A DNA stretch of 64,000 bases from Leucobacter soli (GTDB lineage: Bacteria; Actinomycetota; Actinomycetes; Actinomycetales; Microbacteriaceae). Positions 34,817 to 42,906 of this stretch are shown in pieces. The position numbers and the translations under genes were made by a program. The stretch covers positions 62,001-126,000 of the forward strand of contig NZ_CAJVAP010000007.1 in NCBI RefSeq assembly GCF_910593785.1, read 5' to 3'. Position 1 is the stretch's first letter, and every line of letters starts with the position of its first letter. Under the pieces are notes generated by a model. That model saw nothing but the letters and a program-made list of their open reading frames with translations, did no database searches and was not told the origin of the DNA.

Positions 34817-35800
34817 ATGAACGCATCCCACACCCTCGGCGACTGGCAGCCCGACCGCAACCTCGCGATGGAGCTCGTGCGCGCGACCGAGGCGGCGGCG
34901 ATCCGGGCCACGCCATGGGTCGGTCGCGGCGACAAGAACGCTGCCGACGGGGCGGCCGTCGACGCGATGCGCCGCTTCCTCTCCACTGTCGCGATGCGGG
35001 GCACCGTGGTGATCGGCGAGGGCGAGAAGGACGACGCGCCCTGGCTCTACAACGGCGAGCAGGTCGGCAACGGCGAGGGCGCCGAATGCGACGTCGCCGT
35101 CGATCCCATCGACGGCACCCGTCTGACCGCGGAGGGCCGCCCCGGCGCGCTCTCGGTCATCGCGGTCGCCGACCGCGGCAGCATGTACGACCCGTCGGCC
35201 GTCTTCTACATGGACAAGCTGGTCTGCGGCCCTGAGGGCGTGGGCATCGTCGACATCGAGCGCCCGATCGGCGAGAACATCCGCGCGCTCGCCCGGGCCA
35301 AGCGCGTCGACGTCAGCGACATCCGGGTCGCCGTGCTGGATCGCCCCCGACACGACCAGCTGATCGCCGACATCCGCGATGCGGGCGCCGGGACGCGCCT
35401 GATCATGGACGGCGACGTCGCCGCCGGTGTGAACGCGGCGCAGTGGGATTCGCGGGTGGATCTCGCCGTCGGCGTCGGCGGAACCCCCGAGGGCATCATC
35501 ACCGCCTGCGCGGTGAAGGCGCTCGGCGGTGTGATCCAGGGCAAGTTGTGGCCGAAGGACGACGAGGAGCGCGAGCAGGCGCTCGCCGCCGGGCACGACC
35601 TCGACCGGGTGCTGCACGCGAACGACCTCGTCGCGAGTGACAACGCGTACTTCGTCGCGACCGGCATCACCTCGGCCGACTTCCTCGACGGCGTGCAGCG
35701 GCGCGGTCCGTTCCTGCGTTCGGAGAGCGTCGTCATGCGCGCCTATTCGGGCACGATCCGGCGCGTCATCACCGACCAGCGTCCGCAGCGCTGGGACTGA
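34817..35800 (+). CDS. glpX: Class II fructose-1,6-bisphosphatase
   Basis: 327 aa GlpX-type phosphatase of gluconeogenesis. Metal-site motifs are present: VVIGEGEKDDAPWLYNGE, CDVAVDPIDGTRLTAEGRPG, and the C-terminal GGTPEGIITACAVKALGG. The ATG follows a leaderless -10 box. In many actinobacteria glpX lies by fumC and DUF4245; here it has moved to face fba. Confidence 0.95.
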   Translation: MNASHTLGDWQPDRNLAMELVRATEAAAIRATPWVGRGDKNAADGAAVDAMRRFLSTVAMRGTVVIGEGEKDDAPWLYNGEQVGNGEGAECDVAVDPIDGTRLTAEGRPGALSVIAVADRGSMYDPSAVFYMDKLVCGPEGVGIVDIERPIGENIRALARAKRVDVSDIRVAVLDRPRHDQLIADIRDAGAGTRLIMDGDVAAGVNAAQWDSRVDLAVGVGGTPEGIITACAVKALGGVIQGKLWPKDDEEREQALAAGHDLDRVLHANDLVASDNAYFVATGITSADFLDGVQRRGPFLRSESVVMRAYSGTIRRVITDQRPQRWD

Positions 35801-35925
35801 GGCCGCTGCCGCTGCCGGGCTGCCGGCGGGCCTGCGCCGAGCTCTGAAGGCCGTCTCCACGAGCCCGTTTCCACGGGCCGGTGGATCGAGCCGACGAGTC
35901 CGAAGGCCGGGCCGAAACGACTGAG

Positions 35926-36510
35926 CTACAGCTTGAGCGGGATCGCGGTGAGGCGCTGCAGTCGCAGACCGGTCGCCCGGGCGAGCGCTGGGAGATCCGC
36001 CGCCCGGTGCCGGCGCGCGGCGTCGACGATGATCGCCGCGCAGGCCTCGGCGTCGGCGAGCGCCTCGTGGTGCGCGAACTCGCCGAAACCCGCCGCCGCC
36101 GCCGAGAGCGGGAGGCGGTGCGATGGGATGTCGTACGTCTTGCGCGAGACCTGCACACTGCAGAGGTAGCGCAGCTTCGGCGTCGGGGTGATGGTCTCGG
36201 CGCAGGCGGCGCGGATCACGCCCATGTCGAAGCCGGCGTTGTGCGCGATCGCAACGTCGCGTCCGATGAACTCGCGCAGCCGGTCGAGCTGCCCCGCCCA
36301 GTCGTCAGCCTCGGCGACCATCTCGGGCGTGATCCCGTGGATCTTGATGTTGAACGGCAGGAACTCGGCATGCGCGGCCGGCGGGCGGATCAGCCAGTCG
36401 TCGCGTTCCACGACGACCCCGTCGCGGACCTTGACGAGTCCCACCGCGCACGCCGACGAAGGATGGCTGTTGGCGGTCTCGAAGTCGATCGCGGTGAAGT
36501 CCACTGGCAC
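35926..36510 (-). CDS. DnaQ-like DEDDh 3'-5' exonuclease
   Basis: 194 aa exonuclease domain protein. The DEDDh residues are visible: Asp and Glu in TAIDFETANS, Asp in HNAGFDMGVI, and His and Asp in HHEALADAEAC. It resembles stand-alone epsilon-like nucleases that act in DNA repair or RNA processing. The GTG reading MPVDFTAIDFE is chosen because AAGG lies 7 nt upstream; an extended N-terminus would add Cys-rich sequence unlike the family. It is convergent with glpX. Confidence 0.9.
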   Translation of the reverse strand: MPVDFTAIDFETANSHPSSACAVGLVKVRDGVVVERDDWLIRPPAAHAEFLPFNIKIHGITPEMVAEADDWAGQLDRLREFIGRDVAIAHNAGFDMGVIRAACAETITPTPKLRYLCSVQVSRKTYDIPSHRLPLSAAAAGFGEFAHHEALADAEACAAIIVDAARRHRAADLPALARATGLRLQRLTAIPLKL

Positions 36511-36564
36511 GCATCTACCTTGGCACACGCCACCGACACGGCATCCACACGGCATCGTCGCGCC

Positions 36565-36592
36565 GGCACTGTCTCGCTGGCACTGTCTCGCT
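36565..36592. repeat. Tandem direct repeat of a 14-nt unit
   Basis: GGCACTGTCTCGCT occurs twice in tandem, followed by more degenerate copies containing GTCTCG to about 36650. It is possibly the remains of an expanded simple repeat. Confidence 0.7.
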
Positions 36593-36705
36593 GGCGCTGC
36601 CTCGACTGCCCCGTCTCGACAATCCCGTCTCGCCGGCGCTGTCTCGGCCGGGGCGTGCGCGCCGGCCGGCCCGCCAGCGCTTCAGCCGTCCGCTCGAAGC
36701 AGAAC

Positions 36706-36771
36706 CGCACCGATCTGCAGGATCGCACACGCAATACTCTGCAACCCTGTGCGATTCTGCAGATCGGTGCG
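36706..36771. repeat. 26-bp inverted repeat with 14-nt loop
   Basis: Arms 36706-36731 and 36746-36771 match in 24 of 26 positions (core CACCGATCTGCAG). A further partial copy of the arm continues to about 36779. It lies about 63 nt before the ychF -10 box. It could form a long hairpin; no gene is carried. Confidence 0.75.
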
Positions 36772-36833
36772 ATCCTGCATCCGCTCGGTCCGGCCGAGGG
36801 CCGCCGAGCGCCCGATCAGCCCGATCCGGCCAG

Positions 36834-36839
36834 TAGACT
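36834..36839 (+). promoter_or_regulatory. Putative -10 box (TAGACT) before ychF
   Basis: TAGACT ends 8 nt before the GTG at 36848. Confidence 0.4.
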
Positions 36840-36847
36840 TGACCCTC

Positions 36848-37921
36848 GTGGCTTTGACTATCGGAATCGTGGGGCTGCCGAACGTCGGCAAGTCGACCCT
36901 CTTCAACGCGCTCACCCAGAACGACGCGCTGGCGGCGAACTACCCGTTCGCCACCATCGAGCCGAACGTGGGCGTGGTGAACCTGCCCGACGCTCGGCTC
37001 GACGCGCTCGCCGAGATCTTCGGGAGCGAGCGGATCCTGCCCGCCCCGGTGAGCTTCGTCGACATCGCCGGCATCGTGCGCGGCGCCAGCGAGGGTGAGG
37101 GACTGGGCAACCAGTTCCTCGCGAACATCCGCGAGGCCGACGCGATCGCGCAGGTGGTGCGCGGGTTCAGCGACCCCGATGTGGTGCATGTCGACGGCGC
37201 GGTGAACCCCGCGAGCGACATGGAGACGATCAACACCGAGCTGATCATCGCCGACATGCAGACCCTCGACAAGGCGCTCGTGCGCTTCGAGAAGGAACTG
37301 AAGAACCGCAAGATCGACGCCTCCGTCGTCGAGACCGCGAAGGCCGCTCGGGCCTCGCTCGACGAGGGCAAGGTGCTCTCGCACGCGGGTATCGACCTCG
37401 AGCCGATCAAGGAACTGGGGCTGCTCACCGCGAAGCCCTTCCTCTACGTCTTCAACGTCGACGAGGCGGTGCTGCAGGATCGCGCGAAGCTCGACGAGCT
37501 CTCGGCGCTCGTTGCGCCGGCGAAGGCGATCTTCCTCGACGCCAAGATCGAGAGCGAGCTCATCGAACTCGATCCTGCCGACGCGAAGGAGCTGCTCGAG
37601 TCCATCGGCCAGGAGGAGAGCGGGCTGGATCAGCTCGCCCGGATCGGCTTCGACACGCTCGGCCTGCAGACCTACCTCACCGCCGGCCCCAAGGAGGCCC
37701 GCGCGTGGACGATCAAGAAGGGCTCGACCGCGCCGCAGGCCGCCGGTGTGATCCATACCGACTTCGAAAAGGGCTTCATCAAGGGCGAGATCATCTCGTT
37801 CGCCGACCTGGTCGAGTGCGGCTCGGTCGCAGAGGCCCGCGCGAAGGGCAAGGCCCGCATGGAGGGCAAGGACTACGTGATGCAGGACGGCGACGTCTGC
37901 GAGTGGCGGTTCAACGTCTAG
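36848..37921 (+). CDS. ychF: Redox-regulated ATPase YchF (Obg-like)
   Basis: 357 aa P-loop NTPase of the Obg family that prefers ATP and binds ribosomes. It has the G1 motif GLPNVGKSTLFNAL, the G3 region DIAGIVRGASEGEGLGNQFL, and the Ade-recognising FNVDE in place of the NKxD of GTPases. The C-terminal TGS domain (FTAGPKEARAW-like region, then EVIS-type GEIISFADL) is complete. Length is normal. It is predicted to be leaderless. Confidence 0.96.
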   Translation: MALTIGIVGLPNVGKSTLFNALTQNDALAANYPFATIEPNVGVVNLPDARLDALAEIFGSERILPAPVSFVDIAGIVRGASEGEGLGNQFLANIREADAIAQVVRGFSDPDVVHVDGAVNPASDMETINTELIIADMQTLDKALVRFEKELKNRKIDASVVETAKAARASLDEGKVLSHAGIDLEPIKELGLLTAKPFLYVFNVDEAVLQDRAKLDELSALVAPAKAIFLDAKIESELIELDPADAKELLESIGQEESGLDQLARIGFDTLGLQTYLTAGPKEARAWTIKKGSTAPQAAGVIHTDFEKGFIKGEIISFADLVECGSVAEARAKGKARMEGKDYVMQDGDVCEWRFNV

Positions 37922-38027
37922 CGCCATCGACGCATTCCGTTGCGCACGCGGCTTGCGGTCGGATCGTTCGCCGATCGAAGACGTGCAGATCGTGGACCAT
38001 CGCTGAGGCGGGCGTGAGCCTCCGGCC

Positions 38028-38465
38028 TCAGGCGAGCTCCTCGGCGAGCCCGATGAGGATCCCCTCGGGCCCGCGGACGTAGCAGAACCGGTACGCGTCC
38101 TCGTACCGCACCACCTCGCCGCCGACGATCTCGGCGCCGTGCGCACGGAGGCGATCGAGCGTCTCGTCGAGGTCGTCCACCGCGAACATCACGCGCAGGT
38201 ACCCCAGGGCGTTCACCGGCGCCTGCCGGTGGTCGGCGACGACCGCCGGCTCGAGGAAGCGCGACAGCTCGAGCCGCCCGTACCCGTCGGGCGTGCGCAT
38301 CATCGCGATCTCGACGCGCTGATCGCCGAGACCGGTCACGCGTCCCGCCCATTCGCCCTCGACCGCGGAACGTCCTTCGAGCTCGAGCCCGAGCTCGCGG
38401 AAGAACTCGATCGCCGCTCCGAGATCCTCGACGACGATGCCGACGTTGTCCATCCTGACCGCCAT
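38028..38465 (-). CDS. VOC-family glyoxalase-like protein
   Basis: 145 aa, two beta-alpha-beta-beta-beta modules of the vicinal oxygen chelate fold: VGIVVEDLGAAIEFFRELGLELEG at the start and LRVMFAVDDLDETLDRLRAHGA in the second half, ending in an ILIGLAEEL strand with the metal-ligand Glu. The substrate is unknown; it could be a glyoxalase, dioxygenase or resistance protein. It is transcribed alone from a leaderless-type promoter. Confidence 0.85.
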   Translation of the reverse strand: MAVRMDNVGIVVEDLGAAIEFFRELGLELEGRSAVEGEWAGRVTGLGDQRVEIAMMRTPDGYGRLELSRFLEPAVVADHRQAPVNALGYLRVMFAVDDLDETLDRLRAHGAEIVGGEVVRYEDAYRFCYVRGPEGILIGLAEELA

Positions 38466-38471
38466 GCGGTC

Positions 38472-38477
38472 ATTCTA
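38472..38477 (-). promoter_or_regulatory. Putative -10 box (TAGAAT), leaderless start at 38465
   Basis: Minus-strand TAGAAT ends 6 nt before the ATG of the VOC gene. Confidence 0.5.
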
Positions 38478-38556
38478 GAGAGGTGCGCCGCGCTGCGCGC
38501 GTGATCGGCCCGGGCAGGGCCGCGCCGCCTCCGCCGGGATCTGATTGACTGAGCGC

Positions 38557-38937
38557 ATGAACGTCGTCGCAGCACTCTGCGCCACCACGATCCTCGGTGC
38601 CCTCGCCGTGTTCCAGCTCGCGCTGGCGTTCGGTGCGCCGGCCGGCAGATTCGCCTGGGGCGGCCGGCACCGCGTGCTCCCCACCGGTCTGCGCGTCGGC
38701 AGCGGGCTCTCGATCCTGCTCTACGCCGGGCTCGCCGCCGTGCTGCTCGCGCGGGCCGGCGCCCTCGCCGTGCCCGGCGACGCGCCACCGGTCATCGCCG
38801 CCGCCTGGGCGGTGTTCGGATACTTCGTCCTCGGCGTGCTCGTGAACGCGATCTCGCGCAGCCGGCCCGAGCGCTTCACGATGACCCCCGTCAGCGGGGT
38901 GCTCGCGGTGTGCGCGCTCATCGTCGCCCTGGGGTGA
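38557..38937 (+). CDS. Small four-helix membrane protein, uncharacterised
   Basis: 126 aa with four predicted helices (near residues 1-23, 45-67, 80-100 and 112-126). A basic loop WGGRHRVLPTGLRVG follows helix 1, and ISRSRPERFTM separates helices 3 and 4. No motif gives a function. The ATG lacks a strong ribosome site. A hairpin after the stop may end the transcript. Confidence 0.75.
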   Translation: MNVVAALCATTILGALAVFQLALAFGAPAGRFAWGGRHRVLPTGLRVGSGLSILLYAGLAAVLLARAGALAVPGDAPPVIAAAWAVFGYFVLGVLVNAISRSRPERFTMTPVSGVLAVCALIVALG

Positions 38938-38950
38938 GCCTTCCGCGCTC

Positions 38951-38975
38951 CTCGGAGGGGGTACCCCTTTCCGAG
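38951..38975 (+). terminator. Candidate terminator hairpin
   Basis: Eleven pairs (two G-U) close a three-base loop, 14 nt past the stop of the small membrane protein, with three T residues inside the descending arm. It also lies in the leader of the next gene, so an attenuator is an alternative. Confidence 0.45.
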
Positions 38976-39025
38976 CATCTGGGCCAGACTGGGCACGGGG
39001 GATCCCGAGAAGAAGGAGCCCGATC

Positions 39026-39454
39026 ATGACCCAGTCGATCGCCACCTACGTGGCGCTGCCCGGCACGACCGCCGAAGCCATGGAGCACTGGCACGAGGTG
39101 TTCGGCGGCGAGCTGTCCATCATCCGCTATCGGGACATGCCGCTGGAGGGCATGCCGTTCGAGCCGGATCCGGATGCTGTCGCCCACGCGACGCTGACGC
39201 TGCCCGACGGAGCCGGGATCATCGCCGGCAGCGATGTCATGGATGACGAGAACGACTACCCGGTTCGCGGCACCGCATACTCGCTGCTGGTGACCACGGC
39301 GACCGCAGACGAGGCGCGTGCCGGCTTCGAGCGGATGCTCGGCAGCGGCGGATCCGTCGGCATGCCGTTCGAGAAGGCGCCCTGGGGCGACTGGTACGGT
39401 CAGGTCTTCGACCGATTCGGCGTCATGTGGGCGTTCTCCTGCGAGAACGACTGA
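39026..39454 (+). CDS. PhnB-like VOC-family protein
   Basis: 142 aa. The pattern ATYVALPGTTAEAMEHWHEVFGGE, then HATLTLPDGAGIIAGSD, and the C-terminal WGDWYGQVFDRFGVMWAFS matches PhnB-like (glyoxalase-superfamily) proteins. In spite of an old database name, most are not known to be methyltransferases. The start has AAGGAG at good spacing. The short gap to the DUF4287 gene suggests that the two are co-transcribed. Confidence 0.88.
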   Translation: MTQSIATYVALPGTTAEAMEHWHEVFGGELSIIRYRDMPLEGMPFEPDPDAVAHATLTLPDGAGIIAGSDVMDDENDYPVRGTAYSLLVTTATADEARAGFERMLGSGGSVGMPFEKAPWGDWYGQVFDRFGVMWAFSCEND

Positions 39455-39503
39455 CGGGCATCAGCGGGCGGAACGCGAAGAGGCGAAGAGAAACGGAGAG
39501 ACG

Positions 39504-39725
39504 GTGTCGGATCAGGTGAAGGGGCCGAGGTCCTACTTCCCCTCCATAGAGGCGAAGTACGGCAGGACGATCGACGAATGGATCGCAGAGCTGCGGCCGC
39601 ACGCGGGGGAGGCTCACATGAGCCAGGTCTCCTTCCTCAAGGAGCAGGGGATGGGGCACGGGCATGCGAATGCGCTCGTGCACGTCTTCCGCGCCGAGTA
39701 CGGGGGTGCCGAAGCCGATGCGTGA
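39504..39725 (+). CDS. DUF4287 domain protein
   Basis: 73 aa. The core SYFPSIEAKYGRTIDEWIAEL and FLKEQGMGHGHANALVHVFRAE matches DUF4287, a small helical domain often found alone or fused to DUF5655. The GTG start follows GGAG at short distance. It lies 49 nt after the PhnB-like gene. The function is unknown. Confidence 0.87.
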   Translation: MSDQVKGPRSYFPSIEAKYGRTIDEWIAELRPHAGEAHMSQVSFLKEQGMGHGHANALVHVFRAEYGGAEADA

Positions 39726-39797
39726 CATTCGATCGATCCGCGGCGACGGCGTTGAGCTGGAATCCTCGCGCGCACTCCGGATCCGGGTGGGGCGTCC

Positions 39798-40697
39798 ATG
39801 ACCATCGCTCTTGCGGACGGCGGCATCGAGACCGCGCTGGAGGATCGTCTGGGGCAGGAGCTCCCCGAGTTCGCGGCGTTCGTGCTGCTCGATTCCGTCG
39901 ACGGCCGGCAGGCGTTGCGCGACTACTACCGCCCCTTCGTGGAGTTGGCGGATCGTGTCGGCCTGCCGCTCGTGCTCGACACCCCGACCTGGCGCGCGAA
40001 CCCGGATTGGCTCGAACTGCTCGGGTACGACGCCGTCGCCGGGGATGCCGACATCGCCGCGCGCATCAACGCCGCCGCGGTGGATCTCGTCCGCGAGGTC
40101 GCGGCGGAGACGGCCGCCGCTCCGGTCGTCGTGAACGGCTGCGTCGGCCCGCGCTTCGACGACTACGACGCTGCGCAGCGGATGACGCCGGAGGAGGCGG
40201 AGTCCTATCATGCGCCGCAGGTCGCGGCTCTGGCCGCCGCCGGAGCGGATCGAGTGACTGCGGTGACCGTGCTCGATGCCCCTGAGGCCATCGGCGTGGT
40301 GCGCGCCGCGCGCCGGGCCGGAGTGCCATCGGCGGTCTCCTTCACCGTCGGTGCGGACGGCCTGCTGGCGAGCGGCGACACCCTGGCCGAGGGAATCGCC
40401 GCAGTCGATGCCGCCACTGGCAACGCCCCGATCGGCTATCTGATGAACTGCGCGCATCCGGAGGAGGCCGCCCGCGCTCTGCGCAGCGGCGGCTCGATGG
40501 ACCGGGTGATCGGCTTCCGGTTGAACGCTGCGCGCGAGGGCGAGGAGGGACCGGGCGATGCGCCGGCGGCCTTCGCGCACGGGTTGACCGCTCTGCGCGA
40601 GTTGGCGGCGAACGCCGAGATCTTCGGCGGGTGCTGCGGCACGGATGCGCCGCACATCGCCGCGGTCGCCGGGGAGCTGGGAGGCGCCGCTCAGTGA
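39798..40697 (+). CDS. Homocysteine S-methyltransferase
   Basis: 299 aa, zinc-dependent methyltransferase of the MmuM/BHMT class that makes methionine from homocysteine using S-methylmethionine or another methyl donor. Zinc cysteines lie in YLMNCAHPE and in the paired GGCCGTDAPHIAAV; the start ALADGGIETALEDRLG matches the family N-terminus. It is monocistronic here, with no methionine riboswitch visible upstream. Confidence 0.92.
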   Translation: MTIALADGGIETALEDRLGQELPEFAAFVLLDSVDGRQALRDYYRPFVELADRVGLPLVLDTPTWRANPDWLELLGYDAVAGDADIAARINAAAVDLVREVAAETAAAPVVVNGCVGPRFDDYDAAQRMTPEEAESYHAPQVAALAAAGADRVTAVTVLDAPEAIGVVRAARRAGVPSAVSFTVGADGLLASGDTLAEGIAAVDAATGNAPIGYLMNCAHPEEAARALRSGGSMDRVIGFRLNAAREGEEGPGDAPAAFAHGLTALRELAANAEIFGGCCGTDAPHIAAVAGELGGAAQ

Positions 40698-40716
40698 ACG
40701 GCGCCCGCCGGGCGGG

Positions 40717-40722
40717 TAAGCT
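40717..40722 (+). promoter_or_regulatory. Putative -10 box (TAAGCT), leaderless start at 40729
   Basis: TAAGCT ends 6 nt before the ATG, 20 nt past the previous stop. Confidence 0.5.
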
Positions 40723-40728
40723 GGCAGG

Positions 40729-41790
40729 ATGAACGAAGACGAGCTTCGGGCGTTCCTCGATTCTGCGACGGTCGGAGACGACCCCGTCGAGGACGATGCG
40801 GCGTCGGCGGAAACGGATCCGCTGAACCTGCCGCCGACCGAACCGATCCTCACTCTGCCCGCCGCCCCCGTCTCCGCGCGGGGCGAGTCGGGCGCCGGGG
40901 GAGCAGGCTCCCCGGACGCGAACCCGAGCTTCGACTCGATCCTCGGCCTCGACGGCGAACCGGATGCCGCGCCGCCTGTCCAGCAGCGGCAACCGGAGAT
41001 CACGCCGATCGTCCTCCCGGCTCCGCCGGCATCCGCTCAGGCCGCGCGGAAGCGCCGCTCGACCGCGCCGAGCGCGCCGCGCACCGCCCCGCTCCCGACT
41101 CAGACGGTGCCCGAGCCGGTGGTCCTGCCGTCGGCCGCAGCCGCCGCGCCTCAGGAATCCGGCGCATCGGCCGCCCAACTCGCCGCCGACCTCGGATTCG
41201 ACGTCGAATCGCCCGCGGGAGAGTACGAGCGGATCGCCGTGACCGGAGCGGAGAAGGAGCATCGCCGGCTGCTGCCCTGGATCATCGTCGCCGCTGTCGC
41301 GATCGTCGCGATCGTCGCGTCCGTGTTCATCGTGCAGACCTTCCGCGGCGGCGGCGAGACCCCGCCGCCGGTCGTCCAGCCGACCACCGAGACTCCGAGC
41401 ACGACCGAACCGACCGAGCCGACAGCCCCGGAGGAGGAGCCGTCCGACCCGGAGACGCCCGAAACGGGCGACGCGGCCCCCGAGGTCGAGGTCGGCTCGA
41501 CCTACCGGATGCCGATCACCCAGTGGGATGTGACCGTCGAGGTCTCGAACAAGCTCGGCTCCGTCTACTACATGCTCGACGGAGAGCGAATGATCCTGCA
41601 GGACGGTGCGCTGCTGCCGAAGTTCCCCTCCTCCTGCAGCGAGATGCGGGAGGGCTTCGGCCTCACCCGTCTCGCCGACGGCACCTTCGAGGTGCTGCGC
41701 CCTGCCGAGCGCTGCGCCGAGGCGACGGAGCTCTACGACGAGGTGTGGGGCTTGGTCGCGGCGATGATCCCGACGATCGAGGCGGCCTGA
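40729..41790 (+). CDS. Single-pass membrane protein with disordered flanks, uncharacterised
   Basis: 353 aa. About 180 Pro/Ala-rich, probably cytoplasmic residues precede one helix (LLPWIIVAAVAIVAIVASVF), then a Thr/Pro/Glu-rich stalk and a C-terminal region of about 100 residues with WDVTVEVSNKLGSVYYMLDGE and two cysteines (SSCSEM, AERCAE) that could pair outside the cell. The layout fits an envelope sensor or anchor protein. No family is recognised. Confidence 0.75.
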   Translation: MNEDELRAFLDSATVGDDPVEDDAASAETDPLNLPPTEPILTLPAAPVSARGESGAGGAGSPDANPSFDSILGLDGEPDAAPPVQQRQPEITPIVLPAPPASAQAARKRRSTAPSAPRTAPLPTQTVPEPVVLPSAAAAAPQESGASAAQLAADLGFDVESPAGEYERIAVTGAEKEHRRLLPWIIVAAVAIVAIVASVFIVQTFRGGGETPPPVVQPTTETPSTTEPTEPTAPEEEPSDPETPETGDAAPEVEVGSTYRMPITQWDVTVEVSNKLGSVYYMLDGERMILQDGALLPKFPSSCSEMREGFGLTRLADGTFEVLRPAERCAEATELYDEVWGLVAAMIPTIEAA

Positions 41791-41818
41791 CCGATCCGAC
41801 CCGTTCGGGACGTCGATG

Positions 41819-42628
41819 TCAGGACGCCGATCCTCCGGGCGCGGGGAAGAGGCTCGGCCAGAGCGCGACCGCGAGCGGGTAGCCGACGAAGCTCACGATG
41901 TCGAGCACCCAGTGGGCGACGATCAGCGGGAGCGACCGACCCCACCGCCGGTAGGCCCAGCCGAAGACGACCCCCATCACCACGTTGCCGATGAAGCCCC
42001 CGAAACCCTGGTAGAGGTGGTAGCTGCCGCGCAGCAGCGCGCTCAGTAGAGTGACGGTCCACGGGCCGAGGCCGATCCTGCGCAGCCGGTCGAAGACGTA
42101 GACGACCACGATCAGTTCCTCACCGAGCGCGGCGCGGAGCGCGCTCAGGATCAGAACCGGGACGGTCCACCAGTAGGCGTCGAGCGCCGTCGGCACGACG
42201 GCGACGTTGATGCCGATGACGCGGCCGAAGAGATAGAAGGCGAGGCCGGGCAAGCCGATCGCGGCGGCGAGGAGCAGCCCGCCGCCGCACTCGCCGAGCC
42301 ACCAGCGCGGGGAGGCGCCCGGTCGCGGCGACAGCCCGAGCCGCCAGAGGTGCGGTCGGCCGCGCCGCCACAGCAGGTAGACGACGAGCGCGACGGGCGC
42401 GAGGCCGAAAGCGAACGACAGCAGCTGGTAGACGAGGTCGAACACCGGCCGTTCGGCCAGTGACCGGTTGAGGGTCGCGGTCTGCTCGGCGAGGGCGGTC
42501 TCACGCGTGACGCGATCGATGATCGCGACGATCGCCGTGATACCGGATGCCCCGTACGAGAGCGCGAGGACGATGCCGAGCTCCCAACCCAGCCGGCCCC
42601 GCAGCCGGCCCCGCGTCGATGTCGCCAC
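41819..42628 (-). CDS. CPBP-family intramembrane glutamic endopeptidase
   Basis: 269 aa multi-helix membrane protein. The CPBP (Abi) motifs are present: the paired glutamates in ALGEELIVVVYVFDRLRR, a histidine in SYHLYQGFGGFIGN with the following Asn, and HWVLDIVSFVGY. Family members cleave prenylated proteins or bacteriocin precursors within the membrane. No bacteriocin or partner gene is adjacent. It is predicted to be leaderless from GTG. Confidence 0.85.
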   Translation of the reverse strand: MATSTRGRLRGRLGWELGIVLALSYGASGITAIVAIIDRVTRETALAEQTATLNRSLAERPVFDLVYQLLSFAFGLAPVALVVYLLWRRGRPHLWRLGLSPRPGASPRWWLGECGGGLLLAAAIGLPGLAFYLFGRVIGINVAVVPTALDAYWWTVPVLILSALRAALGEELIVVVYVFDRLRRIGLGPWTVTLLSALLRGSYHLYQGFGGFIGNVVMGVVFGWAYRRWGRSLPLIVAHWVLDIVSFVGYPLAVALWPSLFPAPGGSAS

Positions 42629-42634
42629 GGCGCC

Positions 42635-42640
42635 AGCCTA
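42635..42640 (-). promoter_or_regulatory. Putative -10 box (TAGGCT), leaderless start at 42628
   Basis: Minus-strand TAGGCT ends 6 nt before the CPBP-protein GTG. Confidence 0.5.
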
Positions 42641-42826
42641 GCGCCGGAGCCGGATGCCCCGCGAGCGGCCCCTGAGCGACGGGCCGGCCGGATCCGCCCG
42701 GATCCCGCGCCGGCCCGGCCCGGAGACCCCGGGAGTTGTAGGGTTCGGCCAGTCCGGCCCGCGAAAGCATTGGTCACGATTGTGCGGCGTATCCGGCCGC
42801 GGTGAAACGGGCACTCGGAAGATGGC

Positions 42827-42832
42827 TAGGCT
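42827..42832 (+). promoter_or_regulatory. Candidate -10 box (TAGGCT) of the oligopeptide ABC operon
   Basis: It lies 74 nt before the binding-protein GTG, leaving a leader of about 65-70 nt with an AAGGAG ribosome site. No strong -35 box is seen; GTGAAA lies 19 nt upstream. Confidence 0.4.
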
Positions 42833-42906
42833 GTTCTGGTCAATCACTTCCACGACGCCGTGCACGACCCGTGCGCGGCGGAGCGGAGAGTAACGAAGGA
42901 GAACAA

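Larger units (their letters stand above)
36511..36847. other. 337-nt gap before ychF with repeats, no gene seen
   Basis: No plausible coding sequence. It holds direct repeats built on GTCTCG (36565-36650), a 26-bp imperfect inverted repeat (36706-36771), and the leaderless promoter of ychF. Confidence 0.6.

Noticed and set aside
33710-35860. Extended aldolase frame reaching past glpX
   Set aside because: The extra part is the complement of glpX. The aldolase N-terminus MPVATPDQYAAMID has a ribosome site.
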